From: Arthrobacter saudimassiliensis
Lineage (GTDB): Bacteria; Actinomycetota; Actinomycetes; Actinomycetales; Micrococcaceae
Reading direction: 5' to 3'
Assembly (NCBI GenBank): GCA_900016675.1
Contig: LN483071.1
Coordinates: forward strand, 496,001-560,000
DNA length: 64,000 nucleotides
Shown: piece by piece, positions 42,209-51,483 of the stretch
How the letters are laid out: the number at the start of each line of letters is the position of its first letter
How positions within the stretch are numbered: the stretch's first letter is position 1
Translations under genes and position numbers: made by a program
The notes under the pieces: generated by a model
Databases searched by the model: none
Told to the model about the DNA's origin: nothing
The model's input: the letters and a program-made list of their open reading frames with translations, nothing else

Positions 42209-44794
42209 TCAGCGGGAGGCGGCGGCCGCTTCCTCGCGCGGCGCTTCCCGGGGCTCGGTCTTCGCAGCGGTCACCAGCCGGGCGCCCTCGACGTCGACAT
42301 CGGGCAGGATGCGGTTCAGCCACTTCGGCAGCCACCAGGCCTTCTTCCCGAGCAGGTGCATGACCGCCGGGATGAAGGTCATGCGGATGACGAAGGCGTC
42401 CAGCAGGACACCGAAGGCCAGCGCGAAGCCGATGGGCCGCACCATGGTCAGGTGCGAGTAGATAAAGCCGGCGAACACCGAAACCATGATGATGGCGGCC
42501 GCGGTCACCACGCGGGCGCCATGGTCGAAGCCGGTGCGCACGGCCTTGCGGGCGTCCTCGCCGTGGGCGTAGGCCTCGCGCATGCCGGAGACCAGGAACA
42601 TCTGGTAGTCCATGGCCAGCCCGAACAGCACACCGGTCAGGATGATCGGCAGGAAGCTCAGCACGGCGCTGGGGTTCTGCACGTCGAACACCGGGCCCAG
42701 CCAGCCCCACTGATAGATGGCGACGACGGCTCCGAAGCTGGCCATGAGCGAGAGCAGGAACCCGCCGGTGGCCAGCAGCGGCACCAGGATGGAGCGGAAG
42801 ACGAGCAGCAGCAGGACCAGCGAGAGCCCGACGACGATGGCCAGGTAGATCGGCATGGCCTCTGCCAGGCGGTCGGACAGGTCGATGTTGACGCCGGTCA
42901 TGCCGGTGATCGCGACGTCGACGCCGGTGGCGTCCTTGATCTCGCCGTGCAGGTCGCGGATCTCGTGCACCACGTCCTCGGTGCTTTCAGCGGCAGGCCC
43001 GTCTTCGGGAACCAGCTGGAAGACGGAGAGGCTGCCGTCCTCGCTGATATCTCCCGGGACCACGGTGCGTACGTTGTCGACTTCGCTCAGCCGCTCGGCG
43101 ACGGTCAGCTGCACGTCGGTGCGGTCGGCTTCATCCAGGCCGTCGGGCATGTACCCGACCACGATGACCGCGCCGTTGACGCCTTCGCCGAACTTTTCGC
43201 CGAGCAGGTCATAGGCCTGGTAGGCGGTGGAGTCCACCGGCTCGGAGCCGCCATCGGGCAGGCCGAGGCGCAGGTCCGAGGCAGGCAGTGCCATGGTGCC
43301 CAGCAGCAGCACGCTCAGGATCAGAGTGATCACCGGGTGGCGGGTGACCAGGCGACCCCAGCGGCGCGGAGTTTCGGCCCGCGCCGGCAGGCCGGCGTCG
43401 TCGTCGCCTGCGGCCTGAGCCGGCGCCGCGCCGCCGTCGGCCTCCGCCTTGGCCCAGGCGCGGCGGGAGACCAGGCGCCGCCCGGCGAATCCGAGGAAGG
43501 CCGGGGTCAGGGTGAGCGCGACGGCGATTGCCAGCGCCACGGTTCCGGCGGCGGCGAGGCCCATGACGGTGAGGAAGGGCAGGCCGGGCACGGCCAGGGC
43601 GGCCAGCGCGATGACCACGGTCAGCCCGGCGAAGAGCACGGCGTTGCCGCTGGTGCCGGTGGCGCGGCCTGCCGATTCCTCCAGGTCCATGCCGGCCAGG
43701 ATCTGGCCGCGGTGGCGGTTGATGATGAACAGCGAGTAGTCGATGCCGACGGCCAGGCCGAGCATCAGGGCCAGGATCGGCGACACGGAGGTCATTTCCA
43801 CCACCCCGGTCAGGGCCATGGTGGCGCCCACGCCGGAAATCACGCCGACCAGCGCCAGCAGCAGCGGCAGGCCCGCAGCCACCAGGGTGCCGAGCATGAT
43901 CAGCAGGACGACGGCGGCCACGGCCACGCCGATGATCTCGGAGGGGCCGAACAGGGCACTGACGTCTTCGGTGATCTCCTTGCTGAAGTACACGTTCAGG
44001 CCGGCGTCCTCGGCCTGGGCGCCGACGGCCTGAACCTGCTCGCGCTGCTCGGGCGTCACGGAGTAGGACGTTTCGGTGAACTGGATCGGAGCGTAGGCCG
44101 TGGTGTTGTCCTCGGAGACGAAACTGATGTCCGAGGCGAGGTCGAGGGTGCGCCTGCCCTGGTCGTAGTCCTCACGGCCGGTTTCCAGGTCCGCGCGGGC
44201 GGTGTCCAGCCGGGCCTTGGCGGCCTCCAGCTGGGCCTGGCCCTGGCGGACCTGTTCGCGTACCGCTTCAGCCTGGGCCGTCTGCCCGGCCGCGGCCAGC
44301 TGGTCGGCCTGGGTGAGGGCGAGCTCCGACTGTGCCTGCGCCTGGGCGGCCTGCGCGTCGTACTGCGCCTGTCCGGCCTCGAGTTCGGCCGTGCCGGCCT
44401 CCAGCTGCGCCGAAGCCTGCTCGAGCTGGGCCCTGGACTGCTCCACCTGCTCTTCGGTGGCGAAGGGATTGGTTACCGAGGCCATGAAGTCCTGCGCTTC
44501 AAGTTCTGCCAGAGTGTCGTTGACCGCCTGGCGTTCGGCGTCGGTGAAACCGCCGTCGGAAGTGCTCTCGAAGACGACGGTCCCGGTTCCGCCGGCAGCG
44601 GAGGGCACCTTCTCCTGGAGGTCGTTGAGCGCGCTCTGGCTCTCGGTCCCGGGAATGGTGAAGTTGTTGGTCGTCGGCTTGCTGAAGGCGAGGAAGGAGC
44701 CGCCCACTGCCAGCAGGATGACGAGCCAGGCGGAGAGGAACCACCACCTGTTGCGGAAACTGAATTTGCCGAGCCGGTAGAGCAGGGAAGCCAT
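42209..44794 (-). CDS. MMPL/RND family transporter with extracytoplasmic coiled coil
   Basis: 861 aa with twelve predicted helices in two halves. Motifs include an N-terminal FRNRWWFLSAWLVILLAVGGSF, GIDYSLFIINRHRGQ and, in the second half, LAMDYQMFLVSGMREAY. Residues about 125-235, between helix 1 and 2, form a long heptad-like segment rich in Gln/Ala/Glu (QLEQASAQLEAGTAELEAGQ), probably an extended coiled coil outside the membrane. The gene follows a TetR gene by 96 nt on the same strand. Export of lipids or drugs is the usual role; the substrate is unknown. Confidence 0.92.
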   Translation of the reverse strand: MASLLYRLGKFSFRNRWWFLSAWLVILLAVGGSFLAFSKPTTNNFTIPGTESQSALNDLQEKVPSAAGGTGTVVFESTSDGGFTDAERQAVNDTLAELEAQDFMASVTNPFATEEQVEQSRAQLEQASAQLEAGTAELEAGQAQYDAQAAQAQAQSELALTQADQLAAAGQTAQAEAVREQVRQGQAQLEAAKARLDTARADLETGREDYDQGRRTLDLASDISFVSEDNTTAYAPIQFTETSYSVTPEQREQVQAVGAQAEDAGLNVYFSKEITEDVSALFGPSEIIGVAVAAVVLLIMLGTLVAAGLPLLLALVGVISGVGATMALTGVVEMTSVSPILALMLGLAVGIDYSLFIINRHRGQILAGMDLEESAGRATGTSGNAVLFAGLTVVIALAALAVPGLPFLTVMGLAAAGTVALAIAVALTLTPAFLGFAGRRLVSRRAWAKAEADGGAAPAQAAGDDDAGLPARAETPRRWGRLVTRHPVITLILSVLLLGTMALPASDLRLGLPDGGSEPVDSTAYQAYDLLGEKFGEGVNGAVIVVGYMPDGLDEADRTDVQLTVAERLSEVDNVRTVVPGDISEDGSLSVFQLVPEDGPAAESTEDVVHEIRDLHGEIKDATGVDVAITGMTGVNIDLSDRLAEAMPIYLAIVVGLSLVLLLLVFRSILVPLLATGGFLLSLMASFGAVVAIYQWGWLGPVFDVQNPSAVLSFLPIILTGVLFGLAMDYQMFLVSGMREAYAHGEDARKAVRTGFDHGARVVTAAAIIMVSVFAGFIYSHLTMVRPIGFALAFGVLLDAFVIRMTFIPAVMHLLGKKAWWLPKWLNRILPDVDVEGARLVTAAKTEPREAPREEAAAASR

Positions 44795-44890
44795 CGTGTT
44801 CTTTCTGACTGTTGACGTATCGGTGAGTGAACCGGGTGCGAAAGCTGTTGGGGGGAGCCAGGGCCGGCGCTGTCCGGCCGGGCGGGCGGA

Positions 44891-45517
44891 TCAGGGACTG
44901 CGGGTGAATCCGTGCCGCAGGAAGCCGATTGCCTCGACGAAGAGCGTTTCGAGTTCGGCGAGGGAGGCCGGAGTGATGGAACCCCTGTTCCTGCGCTGCC
45001 ATTCGCTGAAGGCGCTCCTGCCGCAGGCCAGCACGGAGCCCACCAGGCAGGAGATGTAGAACGGGTCCGCGTCCTCGCCCAGCCGCTGCTTCACGGAGGT
45101 GACGATGCGCTGTTCGGCCCGGTCCCAGGTTTCGAGCTCGTACCGCATCATTTCCGGGTTGGCCTGCGCGAGCGCGTGCAGTTCAGCCATCACGGCGAGC
45201 TGCTCGGGGTCCTGCGGCCGGGTCAGGGCGTACAGCATGGAGTCGACGATGTGTTCATCGTGCGGGCGGGTTTCGAAGCAGCCCAGCACCCCGGTGAGGA
45301 ACTCGTCCATGGAGACCGTGAGTGCGGCCTCGGCGCTGGGAAAGTAGTTGAAGAAGGTGCGCCGGGAGATGCCGGCGGACGCCGCGACGTCGTCGATGGT
45401 GAAGTTGCCGGGGCCGTGGCTGCGCACCAGCCCCAGCACGGCGCCGACGATGCCGCGTCGGGTGGCGGTCTTGTTCATGGCCCGCCGCGAGAGCGGGACT
45501 TCTCCAGGCTGTTCCAC
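44891..45517 (-). CDS. TetR family repressor
   Basis: 208 aa. Helix-turn-helix DDVAASAGISRRTFFNYFPSAEAAL is typical of TetR. The ligand domain is not assignable. It precedes the MMPL transporter gene on the same strand, and a perfect palindrome sits next to its -10 element, so it probably represses both genes. The GTG at 45517 lies 8 nt after a TAGTGT hexamer. Confidence 0.92.
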   Translation of the reverse strand: MEQPGEVPLSRRAMNKTATRRGIVGAVLGLVRSHGPGNFTIDDVAASAGISRRTFFNYFPSAEAALTVSMDEFLTGVLGCFETRPHDEHIVDSMLYALTRPQDPEQLAVMAELHALAQANPEMMRYELETWDRAEQRIVTSVKQRLGEDADPFYISCLVGSVLACGRSAFSEWQRRNRGSITPASLAELETLFVEAIGFLRHGFTRSP

Positions 45518-45525
45518 GGTTGCCT

Positions 45526-45531
45526 ACACTA
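45526..45531 (-). promoter_or_regulatory. -10 element of the tetR-MMPL transcript
   Basis: TAGTGT on the minus strand, with the GTG start 8 nt downstream. Confidence 0.45.
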
Positions 45532-45532
45532 C

Positions 45533-45546
45533 GTGCAAACTTGCAC
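45533..45546. promoter_or_regulatory. TetR operator candidate
   Basis: GTGCAA, AC, TTGCAC: a perfect inverted repeat adjoining the -10 hexamer. A further half-like element CATGCAAC follows at about 45549-45556. Confidence 0.65.
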
Positions 45547-45608
45547 GGCATGCAACTCTGCCGTTTCGGCGGGGGATGGAAGCGCGGCACTGCACCCCCG
45601 GACCCAAA

Positions 45609-45648
45609 AGGCCCGCCCCGAAAGGACGGATCCTTTCGGGGCGGGCCT
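45609..45648 (-). terminator. Terminator of the YtxH-type gene
   Basis: Perfect 18-bp stem (45609-45626 with 45631-45648), CGGA loop, and TTTTGGG on the minus strand behind it. Confidence 0.8.
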
Positions 45649-45687
45649 CTCCGCCGCCTTCAGCAGGCGGCGACGGGTGCGTTCGGC

Positions 45688-46116
45688 CTAGCGGCCGGTT
45701 TCCGGCTGCGGGTGGGCCGGATCCATCGGGCGGTCACCGCCGGAAGTCTGGGTGCCGGCGGCGCCTGCCGCTGCGGTGGCCGAAGCGGGGCGGGCCGAGG
45801 CGCCGCCCGAGGTCGACGAGCCGGAGCTGCCGGAGTTCGACGAGCCGGAGCTGCCGGAGTTCGAGGAGCCCGAGCTGCTGACGCTCTCCTTGGCCTGGCC
45901 CATGGCATCCTTGGCGCTTTCCTTGGCGGAGCCGACGGCGTCCTGCGCCTTCTCCTGCAGGCCCGGCGCCTTCTCCTTGGCCCAGTCGGTCCCCTGCTGG
46001 ACCGTGTCCTGGACCTTCGGGTCATTCCAAAGCTGCATCAGCTTCTCGCGTCCCTCTTTCGAGCCGATGAGGTAGCCAACACCGATGCCGACGAGAAAAG
46101 TGACCTTCTTCATCAT
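45688..46116 (-). CDS. YtxH-domain protein with Ser/Gly-rich repeat tail
   Basis: 142 aa. One N-terminal membrane or glycine-zipper segment (TFLVGIGVGYLIGSKEGREKL) is typical of YtxH/general-stress proteins. An amphipathic helical part rich in Lys/Glu/Ala follows, then a tail with three copies of a GSSNSGSS-like repeat, then a Pro-rich end. The ATG at 46116 has AGGATAACC before it; 46128 is also in frame. A motif shared with the DJ-1 gene upstream region lies about 90 bp upstream. Confidence 0.8.
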   Translation of the reverse strand: MMKKVTFLVGIGVGYLIGSKEGREKLMQLWNDPKVQDTVQQGTDWAKEKAPGLQEKAQDAVGSAKESAKDAMGQAKESVSSSGSSNSGSSGSSNSGSSGSSTSGGASARPASATAAAGAAGTQTSGGDRPMDPAHPQPETGR

Positions 46117-46200
46117 GGTTATCCTCATTCCCGCTCCCCCTGGGAGCATCCAGTGAATACCTTTCACGAGGCACAATACCGGGATTGGGAAAAAATAGAA

Positions 46201-46214
46201 AGCTTGCTTATATT
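46201..46214. promoter_or_regulatory. AATAnTAAGCAAGCT-type motif upstream of the YtxH gene
   Basis: Minus strand AATATAAGCAAGCT. A near copy, AATAGTAAGCAAGCT at 6651-6665, lies about 95 bp upstream of the DJ-1 family gene. It may be a shared regulator site. Confidence 0.35.
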
Positions 46215-46218
46215 GGCT

Positions 46219-46262
46219 GCCTGCCGGCGGCCCCGGGGGCCCGGGGGAAACCGCCGGCAGGC
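46219..46262 (-). terminator. Hairpin downstream of the adhP-DUF779 genes
   Basis: Perfect 12-bp stem (46219-46230 with 46251-46262) with a GC-rich 20-nt loop that can itself pair, about 60 nt after the DUF779 stop. Confidence 0.6.
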
Positions 46263-46322
46263 GTCGCTGTGCAGGGGGGGGTACCGTGAAGTGGGCACCG
46301 TGCAGGGATACCCCGCGCAGCG

Positions 46323-46736
46323 TCAGGAACCCATCAGTCGTGACCGGATCAGGAAGCGCTTGCCTTCCGGGGCCTCGACGGAGAAGCCGCTGCCCCGGCC
46401 GGTGACGACGTCTACGGTCAGATGGGTGTGCTTCCAGTACTCGAACTGTTCCCGGGACATCCAGAATTCAAGCGCCTCGCCGTCCAGGTCGAACACGCCC
46501 AGCAGCACGTCCGCTTCGGAGGTGATGAAGTCACCGGCCGGATAGCACATGGGCGAGGACCCGTCGCAGCAGCCGCCCGACTGGTGGAACATCAGGGGGC
46601 CGTGCTGCCCGCGCAGCCGGCGCAGGAGGTCGAGCGCCGGCTGCGTGAGGGCTACCCGGGAATTGGTCTCTCCGGGCAGCCCGGGTGCGGCGGCAAGGAC
46701 TCCCCGTGGCGGGGTGGTCGTATCATCCGTCTCCAT
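46323..46736 (-). CDS. DUF779 protein
   Basis: 137 aa. The conserved core is MFHQSGGCCDGSSPMCYPAGDF, then FWMSREQFEYWKHTHLTVDVV, then GKRFLIRSR. DUF779 genes commonly accompany aldehyde dehydrogenases of the AldB/ExaC kind. The two adjacent Cys plus a third in the core suggest metal or thiol chemistry. The ATG overlaps the adhP stop by one base (TGATG), so it is translationally coupled. Confidence 0.9.
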   Translation of the reverse strand: METDDTTTPPRGVLAAAPGLPGETNSRVALTQPALDLLRRLRGQHGPLMFHQSGGCCDGSSPMCYPAGDFITSEADVLLGVFDLDGEALEFWMSREQFEYWKHTHLTVDVVTGRGSGFSVEAPEGKRFLIRSRLMGS

Positions 46737-47755
46737 CAGTACTGCAGCACCACCCTTCCATCCACCTGGCCGGCCAGCAGCTCGTCCATGACGGCGTTGA
46801 TTTCACCCAGTTCCCGGGTGGCGACCTTGGGGTGGATGAGTCCGCGGTCGTAGAAATCGATGGCCTCGACCATGTCCTGGCGGGTGCCCACGATGGAGCC
46901 GCGGATGGTCAGGCCTTTCAGCACGATGTCGAAGATCGGCGCCGGGAAATCCCCGGGCGGCAGGCCGTTGAAGACGATGGTGCCGCCGCGGCGGGCCATG
47001 GCGATCGCCTGGCCGAAGGCCGAGCGGTGGACAGCCGTGACGAGCACCCCGTGAGCTCCGCCGATCTTTTCCTGCAGGGCGTCGGCCGGGTCTTCCTCAA
47101 GGGCGTTGACCGTCACCTCGGCGCCGTATTCACGCGCCAGCGCGAGCTTGTCCTCCGTGACATCGATGGCCGCCACCCGCATGCCCATCGCCCTGGCGTA
47201 CTGGACGGCGACGTGCCCCAACCCGCCGATGCCGGAGATCGCGATCCACTGTCCGGGCCGCACCTCACTGACCTTCAAGCCTTTGTAGACCGTGACCCCG
47301 GCGCAGAGGATCGGGGCGATCTCCACCGGATCCGCTCCGGGGGGAATCAGGGCCGCGTAGGCCGCATTCACCAGCATGTACTGGCCGAAGGACCCGTTGA
47401 CCGAGTAGCCGCCGTTCTGCTGCTGCTCGCACAGGGTCTCCCAGCCGGTCCGACAGTATTCGCAGACCCCGCAGGCGGACCACAGCCACGCGTTGCCGAC
47501 CATGTCGCCGACCTTGATGTTCGTGACGCCCTCCCCCACGGCGACGACTTCGCCTACACCTTCATGCCCGGGGATGAACGGTGGAGTCGGCTTGACCGGC
47601 CAGTCACCGTGGGCGGCATGGACATCGGTATGGCAGACCCCGCTGGTGACCAGCCGGACCAGGGCCTCGCCGGGGCCGGGCTCTGGAATCGGCGTGTCCT
47701 TGACGCTGAGCGGAGCACCGAGTTCTTCGACGACTGCTGCCTGCATGGATTCCAT
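46736..47755 (-). CDS. adhP: Zinc-dependent alcohol dehydrogenase, AdhP type
   Basis: 339 aa. Catalytic zinc site GVCHTDVHAAHGDW with PGHEGVG; structural zinc cysteines in CGVCEYCRTGWETLC; Rossmann motif GIGGLGHVAVQYA. It oxidises primary alcohols or reduces aldehydes. It sits between an aldehyde dehydrogenase and DUF779, on the same strand, so the module converts an alcohol to its acid. AAGGAAAC lies before the ATG. Confidence 0.94.
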   Translation of the reverse strand: MESMQAAVVEELGAPLSVKDTPIPEPGPGEALVRLVTSGVCHTDVHAAHGDWPVKPTPPFIPGHEGVGEVVAVGEGVTNIKVGDMVGNAWLWSACGVCEYCRTGWETLCEQQQNGGYSVNGSFGQYMLVNAAYAALIPPGADPVEIAPILCAGVTVYKGLKVSEVRPGQWIAISGIGGLGHVAVQYARAMGMRVAAIDVTEDKLALAREYGAEVTVNALEEDPADALQEKIGGAHGVLVTAVHRSAFGQAIAMARRGGTIVFNGLPPGDFPAPIFDIVLKGLTIRGSIVGTRQDMVEAIDFYDRGLIHPKVATRELGEINAVMDELLAGQVDGRVVLQY

Positions 47756-47799
47756 GGTGTTTCCTTTCCTGCGGCCGGCTGGAGCGGGTCGGGGCGGTA

Positions 47800-47829
47800 C
47801 CGGCGGGCCCGCCGGCGCGGGCCCGCCGG
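47800..47829 (-). terminator. Hairpin between the aldehyde dehydrogenase gene and adhP
   Basis: Perfect 13-bp GC stem (47800-47812 with 47817-47829), beginning 5 nt after the aldehyde dehydrogenase stop. It may attenuate rather than fully stop transcription into adhP. Confidence 0.6.
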
Positions 47830-47834
47830 GCCTC

Positions 47835-49358
47835 CTAGAAGAAACCGAGCTTGTTCTCGGCGTAGCTGACCAGCAGGTTCTTGGTCTGCTGGTAGTGGTC
47901 CAGCATCATGGCGTGGTTTTCGCGGCCGATGCCGGAGGACTTGTAGCCGCCGAAGGCCGAGTGCGCCGGGTAGGCGTGGTAGTTGTTCACCCAGACGCGT
48001 CCGGCCTGGATGTCGCGGCCGGCCCGGTAGGCGGTGTTGCCGCTGCGGGACCAGACCCCGGCGCCGAGCCCGTAGAGGGTGTCGTTGGCGATCGCCAGGG
48101 CCTCTCCGTAGTCGGAGAACCGCGTCACGGAGACGACCGGCCCGAAGATCTCCTCCTGGAAGATGCGCATGTTGTTGCTGCCCTCAAAGACGGTGGGCTG
48201 GACGTAGAAGCCGTCGGCCAGGTCGCCGTCGAGGTGGGCGCGCTCGCCCCCGGCCAGGACCTTCGCGCCTTCCTGCTTGCCGATGTCCAGGTAGGAGAGG
48301 ATCTTCTCCAGCTGGTCGTTGGAGGCCTGGGCGCCGACCATGGTGTTCGTGTCCAGCGGGTTGCCCTGCACCATCTGCCCGGTGCGCACCAGGGCGTCGG
48401 CAAGGAAGCTGTCGTAGATGGAGTCCTGGATCAGCGCCCGGGAGGGGCACGTGCAGACCTCGCCCTGGTTGAGGGCGAACATGTTGAACCCCTCGATGGC
48501 CTTGTCGTAGAACGCGTCGTCCTCGGCGGCGATGTCGGCGAAGAAGATGTTCGGGCTCTTGCCGCCCAGCTCCAGGGTCACCGGAATCAGGTTCTGGCTG
48601 GCGTACTGCATGATGAGCCGACCGGTGGTGGTCTCGCCGGTGAAGGCGATCTTCCGGATCCGGTTGGAGGAGGCCAGCGGCTTGCCCGCCTCGACGCCGA
48701 AGCCGTTGACGATGTTCAGCACGCCGGCCGGGAGCAGGTCCCCGATCAGTTCCGCCAGGACCAGGATCGACGTCGGAGTCTGCTCGGCGGGCTTCAGGAC
48801 GACGGCGTTGCCGGCCGCCAGTGCCGGCGCCAGCTTCCAGGTGGCCATCAGCAGCGGGAAGTTCCAGGGGATGATCTGGCCGACCACGCCAAGCGGCTCA
48901 TGGAAGTGGTAGGAGGTGGTGTTGTCGTCGATCTGGGAAATACCGCCTTCCTGGGCGCGGATGGCCCCGGCGAAGTAGCGGAAGTGGTCGACGGCGAGCG
49001 GCAGGTCCGCGGCCAGCACCTCGCGGATCGGCTTGCCGTTGTCCCAGACCTCCGCAACGGCGAGCATCTCCAGGTTCTCCTCGATGCGGTCCGCGATCCG
49101 GTTCAGGATCAGGGCCCGTTCGGCCGCGGCGGTCTTGCCCCACGAGCCGGCGGCCTTGTGCGCGGCGTCGAGGGCAAGGTCGATGTCCTCGGAGGTGCCC
49201 CGGGCCACCTCGCAGAACGGCTTCCCGGTCACCGGGGTGACGTTCTCGAAGTACTGTCCGCGCACCGGAGCGACCCATTCGCCGCCGATCCAGTTCTCAT
49301 AGCGGGGCTTGAAGGAAACCTTGGCCCCGTCGGTGCCGGGCTGGGCGTAAACACTCAT
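47835..49358 (-). CDS. NAD-dependent aldehyde dehydrogenase (AldB/ExaC group)
   Basis: 507 aa. Motifs: [33 protein letters not shown], catalytic glutamate in LELGGKSPN, catalytic cysteine in [13 protein letters not shown], and [10 protein letters not shown]. The CTCPSR signature fits the acetaldehyde/chloroacetaldehyde dehydrogenase group that travels with DUF779 and an AcoR-like regulator. AAGGAGC lies about 8 nt before the ATG. Confidence 0.94.
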   Translation of the reverse strand: MSVYAQPGTDGAKVSFKPRYENWIGGEWVAPVRGQYFENVTPVTGKPFCEVARGTSEDIDLALDAAHKAAGSWGKTAAAERALILNRIADRIEENLEMLAVAEVWDNGKPIREVLAADLPLAVDHFRYFAGAIRAQEGGISQIDDNTTSYHFHEPLGVVGQIIPWNFPLLMATWKLAPALAAGNAVVLKPAEQTPTSILVLAELIGDLLPAGVLNIVNGFGVEAGKPLASSNRIRKIAFTGETTTGRLIMQYASQNLIPVTLELGGKSPNIFFADIAAEDDAFYDKAIEGFNMFALNQGEVCTCPSRALIQDSIYDSFLADALVRTGQMVQGNPLDTNTMVGAQASNDQLEKILSYLDIGKQEGAKVLAGGERAHLDGDLADGFYVQPTVFEGSNNMRIFQEEIFGPVVSVTRFSDYGEALAIANDTLYGLGAGVWSRSGNTAYRAGRDIQAGRVWVNNYHAYPAHSAFGGYKSSGIGRENHAMMLDHYQQTKNLLVSYAENKLGFF

Positions 49359-49473
49359 CTGTGAGCTCCTTGTGTCAGCGGCCTGCCGCCGCAGCGGTCG
49401 GGCCGGGGTGGCTGCGCTTCCGGACGCGGAGACGGCGCTGCCTGCGGATGCCTTTGAGGGTAGGACCAGGCAG

Positions 49474-49491
49474 GTTGCATGTACGTTGCAT
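49474..49491. promoter_or_regulatory. Direct repeat in the aldehyde dehydrogenase/MFS divergent promoter region
   Basis: GTTGCAT, GTAC, GTTGCAT. On the minus strand a TACCCT hexamer (49457-49462) lies about one promoter spacing away, so the repeat would cover the -35 region of the aldehyde dehydrogenase promoter. Confidence 0.5.
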
Positions 49492-49578
49492 CCTGCGGGG
49501 CTTAGGATGGCGGCGCGGCAGCGCCCTGCCCAGAGCGGCGCTGGGCGCGCCGGCAGCGGCAACGGGAAGGAACAGCAA

Positions 49579-51369
49579 ATGAGCACAGCCGGGGAGGCAC
49601 CCGGGGACTCAGGCGACGACAGCGCCGCAGGCGGAGCCGGCCGCTACGTGAAGTACCGCTGGTGGGGCCTGCTGGCCATCAGCCTGGGCGTGGCGACCAT
49701 CATCATGGACGCCACGATCGTCTCGGTGGCGATTCCCGCCGTCGTCGGGGACCTGGGTATTTCGAGCACTGAGATCCAATGGGTCCAGGAGATCTACACC
49801 CTGCTCTTCGCGGCGCTGCTGCTCACCTGGGGGCGGGTGGCGGACCGGGTGGGCCGTCGGCGGGTGATGCTGATCGGCGTCGTGCTCTTCGTGGCGGCCA
49901 GCCTGCTGTGTGCGGTGGCGGAGTCCGGCGGCGTGCTGATTGCCGGGCGGGCGCTGCAGGGCCTCGGCGGTTCGATGATCCTGCCGACCACACTGGCGCT
50001 GCTGAACGCCAACTTCCACGGACGCGAGCGCGGCATCGCCTTCGCCGTCTGGGGCTCGACGATCGGCGGCATGGCTGCCGTGGGTCCGCTGCTGGGCGGG
50101 TGGCTGACCGAGCACGCCAGCTGGCGCTGGGCCTTCGGCATCAACCTTCCGGTGGGGGTGCTGGTGGTTGCCGGGCTCCTGCTGTTCGTGGCCGAGTCCT
50201 CGGAGTCCTCGGTCGGCCGGGACCAGCGGCTCGACGTCGGCGGCGCGGCGCTGTCGATCCTGGGCTTCGGTGCGCTGGTGTTCGGCCTGATCGAGGGCCG
50301 CAGCTACGGCTGGTGGAGGCCGGCGGACGACGCGCCCTTCAGCGTGGCCGGCCTCTCCCCCGTGCCCTGGGCGTTCCTGGTCGCCGTGCTGGCGCTTGCC
50401 GCGTTCGTGCTCCTGGAGCGGAGCCGCACTGCCGCCGGCAAGGGCGTGATCCTGGACCTGTCCCTGTTCCGGATCCCCTCCTTCGCCAACGGCAACGTCA
50501 CGGCGCTGATCGTCAGCTTCGGGGAGTTCGGGTTGATCCTGTCGCTGCCGCTGTGGTTCCAGAACGTCCTGGGATTCTCCGCGTTCGAAGCCGGGCTGGC
50601 CCTGTTGCCGCTCGCCGTCGGCTCCTTCCTGGCCTCCGGTGCGGTGGCCGGCCTGTCGCGGCGGTTCAGCCCCATCTATGTGGTGCGGATCGGGCTCAGC
50701 CTGGAAGTGCTGGGCATTGCCGGGCTGGCGCTGCTGATCCGGCCTGACAGCAGCGCGTGGCTGACGTCTCCGTTCCTGTTCGTCTACGGGTTCGGCGTCG
50801 GGCTCGCCACCGCGCAGCTGACGTCCGTGATCCTCGCGGAGGTGCCGGTCGAACGGAGCGGGCAGGGCTCGGCCACCCAGAGCACGGCACGGCAGACGGG
50901 GTCGGCGTTGGGCATCGCGGTGCTCGGCACGGCGTTCTTCACGGCGCTGCGCGACGGCACGCGGGAGGGCAGCGAGGCGGCAGTCGCCGCCACGCCGGGG
51001 CTGGCGGAGGCCGTGGAGTCGGTCAACGCAAGCTCGGGCGGCACGATTGCGGCGTTGTCGGACAACCCCGCGACGGCCGTCATTGCCGACGCCGCCCGGG
51101 AGGCCATGACGGACGGCGCCTCGCTGGCGGGCTGGATAGCTGCGGGCGCGCTGCTGGTCGGGCTGCTGACCAGCCTGCGGATCCGGCCGGTCACCGGACC
51201 ACAGGCGCAGCCTGGGTCCGGGGCCGACGCCGGGAACGGGGACGGGGCCCGGAACGGGGACGGGGCCCGGAACGGGGACGGGGCCCGGAACGGGACTGAC
51301 GCGGGGAACGAGACACGCGCGGGGAACGGGGCCGGGGCCGGCGACTCGGGAACCTCCGGCTCCGGATAG
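49579..51369 (+). CDS. DHA2 family MFS exporter (EmrB/QacA-like)
   Basis: 596 aa with fourteen predicted helices. Motifs: [48 protein letters not shown] (motif A), [19 protein letters not shown] (motif C region) and [13 protein letters not shown]. The C-terminal 60 residues are a Gly/Asp/Asn/Ala-rich tail with three exact copies of a six-residue unit GDGARN encoded by an 18-bp tandem repeat. AAGGAA lies 7 nt before the ATG. It is divergent from the aldehyde dehydrogenase and may share its regulation. Confidence 0.92.
   Translation: MSTAGEAPGDSGDDSAAGGAGRYVKYRWWGLLAISLGVATIIMDATIVSVAIPAVVGDLGISSTEIQWVQEIYTLLFAALLLTWGRVADRVGRRRVMLIGVVLFVAASLLCAVAESGGVLIAGRALQGLGGSMILPTTLALLNANFHGRERGIAFAVWGSTIGGMAAVGPLLGGWLTEHASWRWAFGINLPVGVLVVAGLLLFVAESSESSVGRDQRLDVGGAALSILGFGALVFGLIEGRSYGWWRPADDAPFSVAGLSPVPWAFLVAVLALAAFVLLERSRTAAGKGVILDLSLFRIPSFANGNVTALIVSFGEFGLILSLPLWFQNVLGFSAFEAGLALLPLAVGSFLASGAVAGLSRRFSPIYVVRIGLSLEVLGIAGLALLIRPDSSAWLTSPFLFVYGFGVGLATAQLTSVILAEVPVERSGQGSATQSTARQTGSALGIAVLGTAFFTALRDGTREGSEAAVAATPGLAEAVESVNASSGGTIAALSDNPATAVIADAAREAMTDGASLAGWIAAGALLVGLLTSLRIRPVTGPQAQPGSGADAGNGDGARNGDGARNGDGARNGTDAGNETRAGNGAGAGDSGTSGSG
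51238..51291 (+). repeat. 18-bp tandem repeat, three perfect copies
   Basis: Unit GGGGACGGGGCCCGGAAC repeated without mismatch inside the 3' end of the DHA2 exporter gene; it keeps the frame. Confidence 0.9.
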
Positions 51370-51483
51370 GCCCTGCCCCCTGCTCAACCACCGCTCACGT
51401 GCGGTACGTTGACCGGGCTGCCGCGTCCACCTGTGCCTTCCGGGCGTGGCCAGGGAACCTACAGCCGTCGACTCGGGGGACAG

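Noticed and set aside
42017-44815. 932-codon open frame antisense to the MMPL gene
   Set aside because: A shadow of the MMPL coding frame, with low-complexity Gly/Gln/His sequence and no recognisable domain.
47493-49364. 623-codon open frame antisense to the aldehyde dehydrogenase
   Set aside because: The minus strand has complete catalytic motifs; this is a shadow frame.
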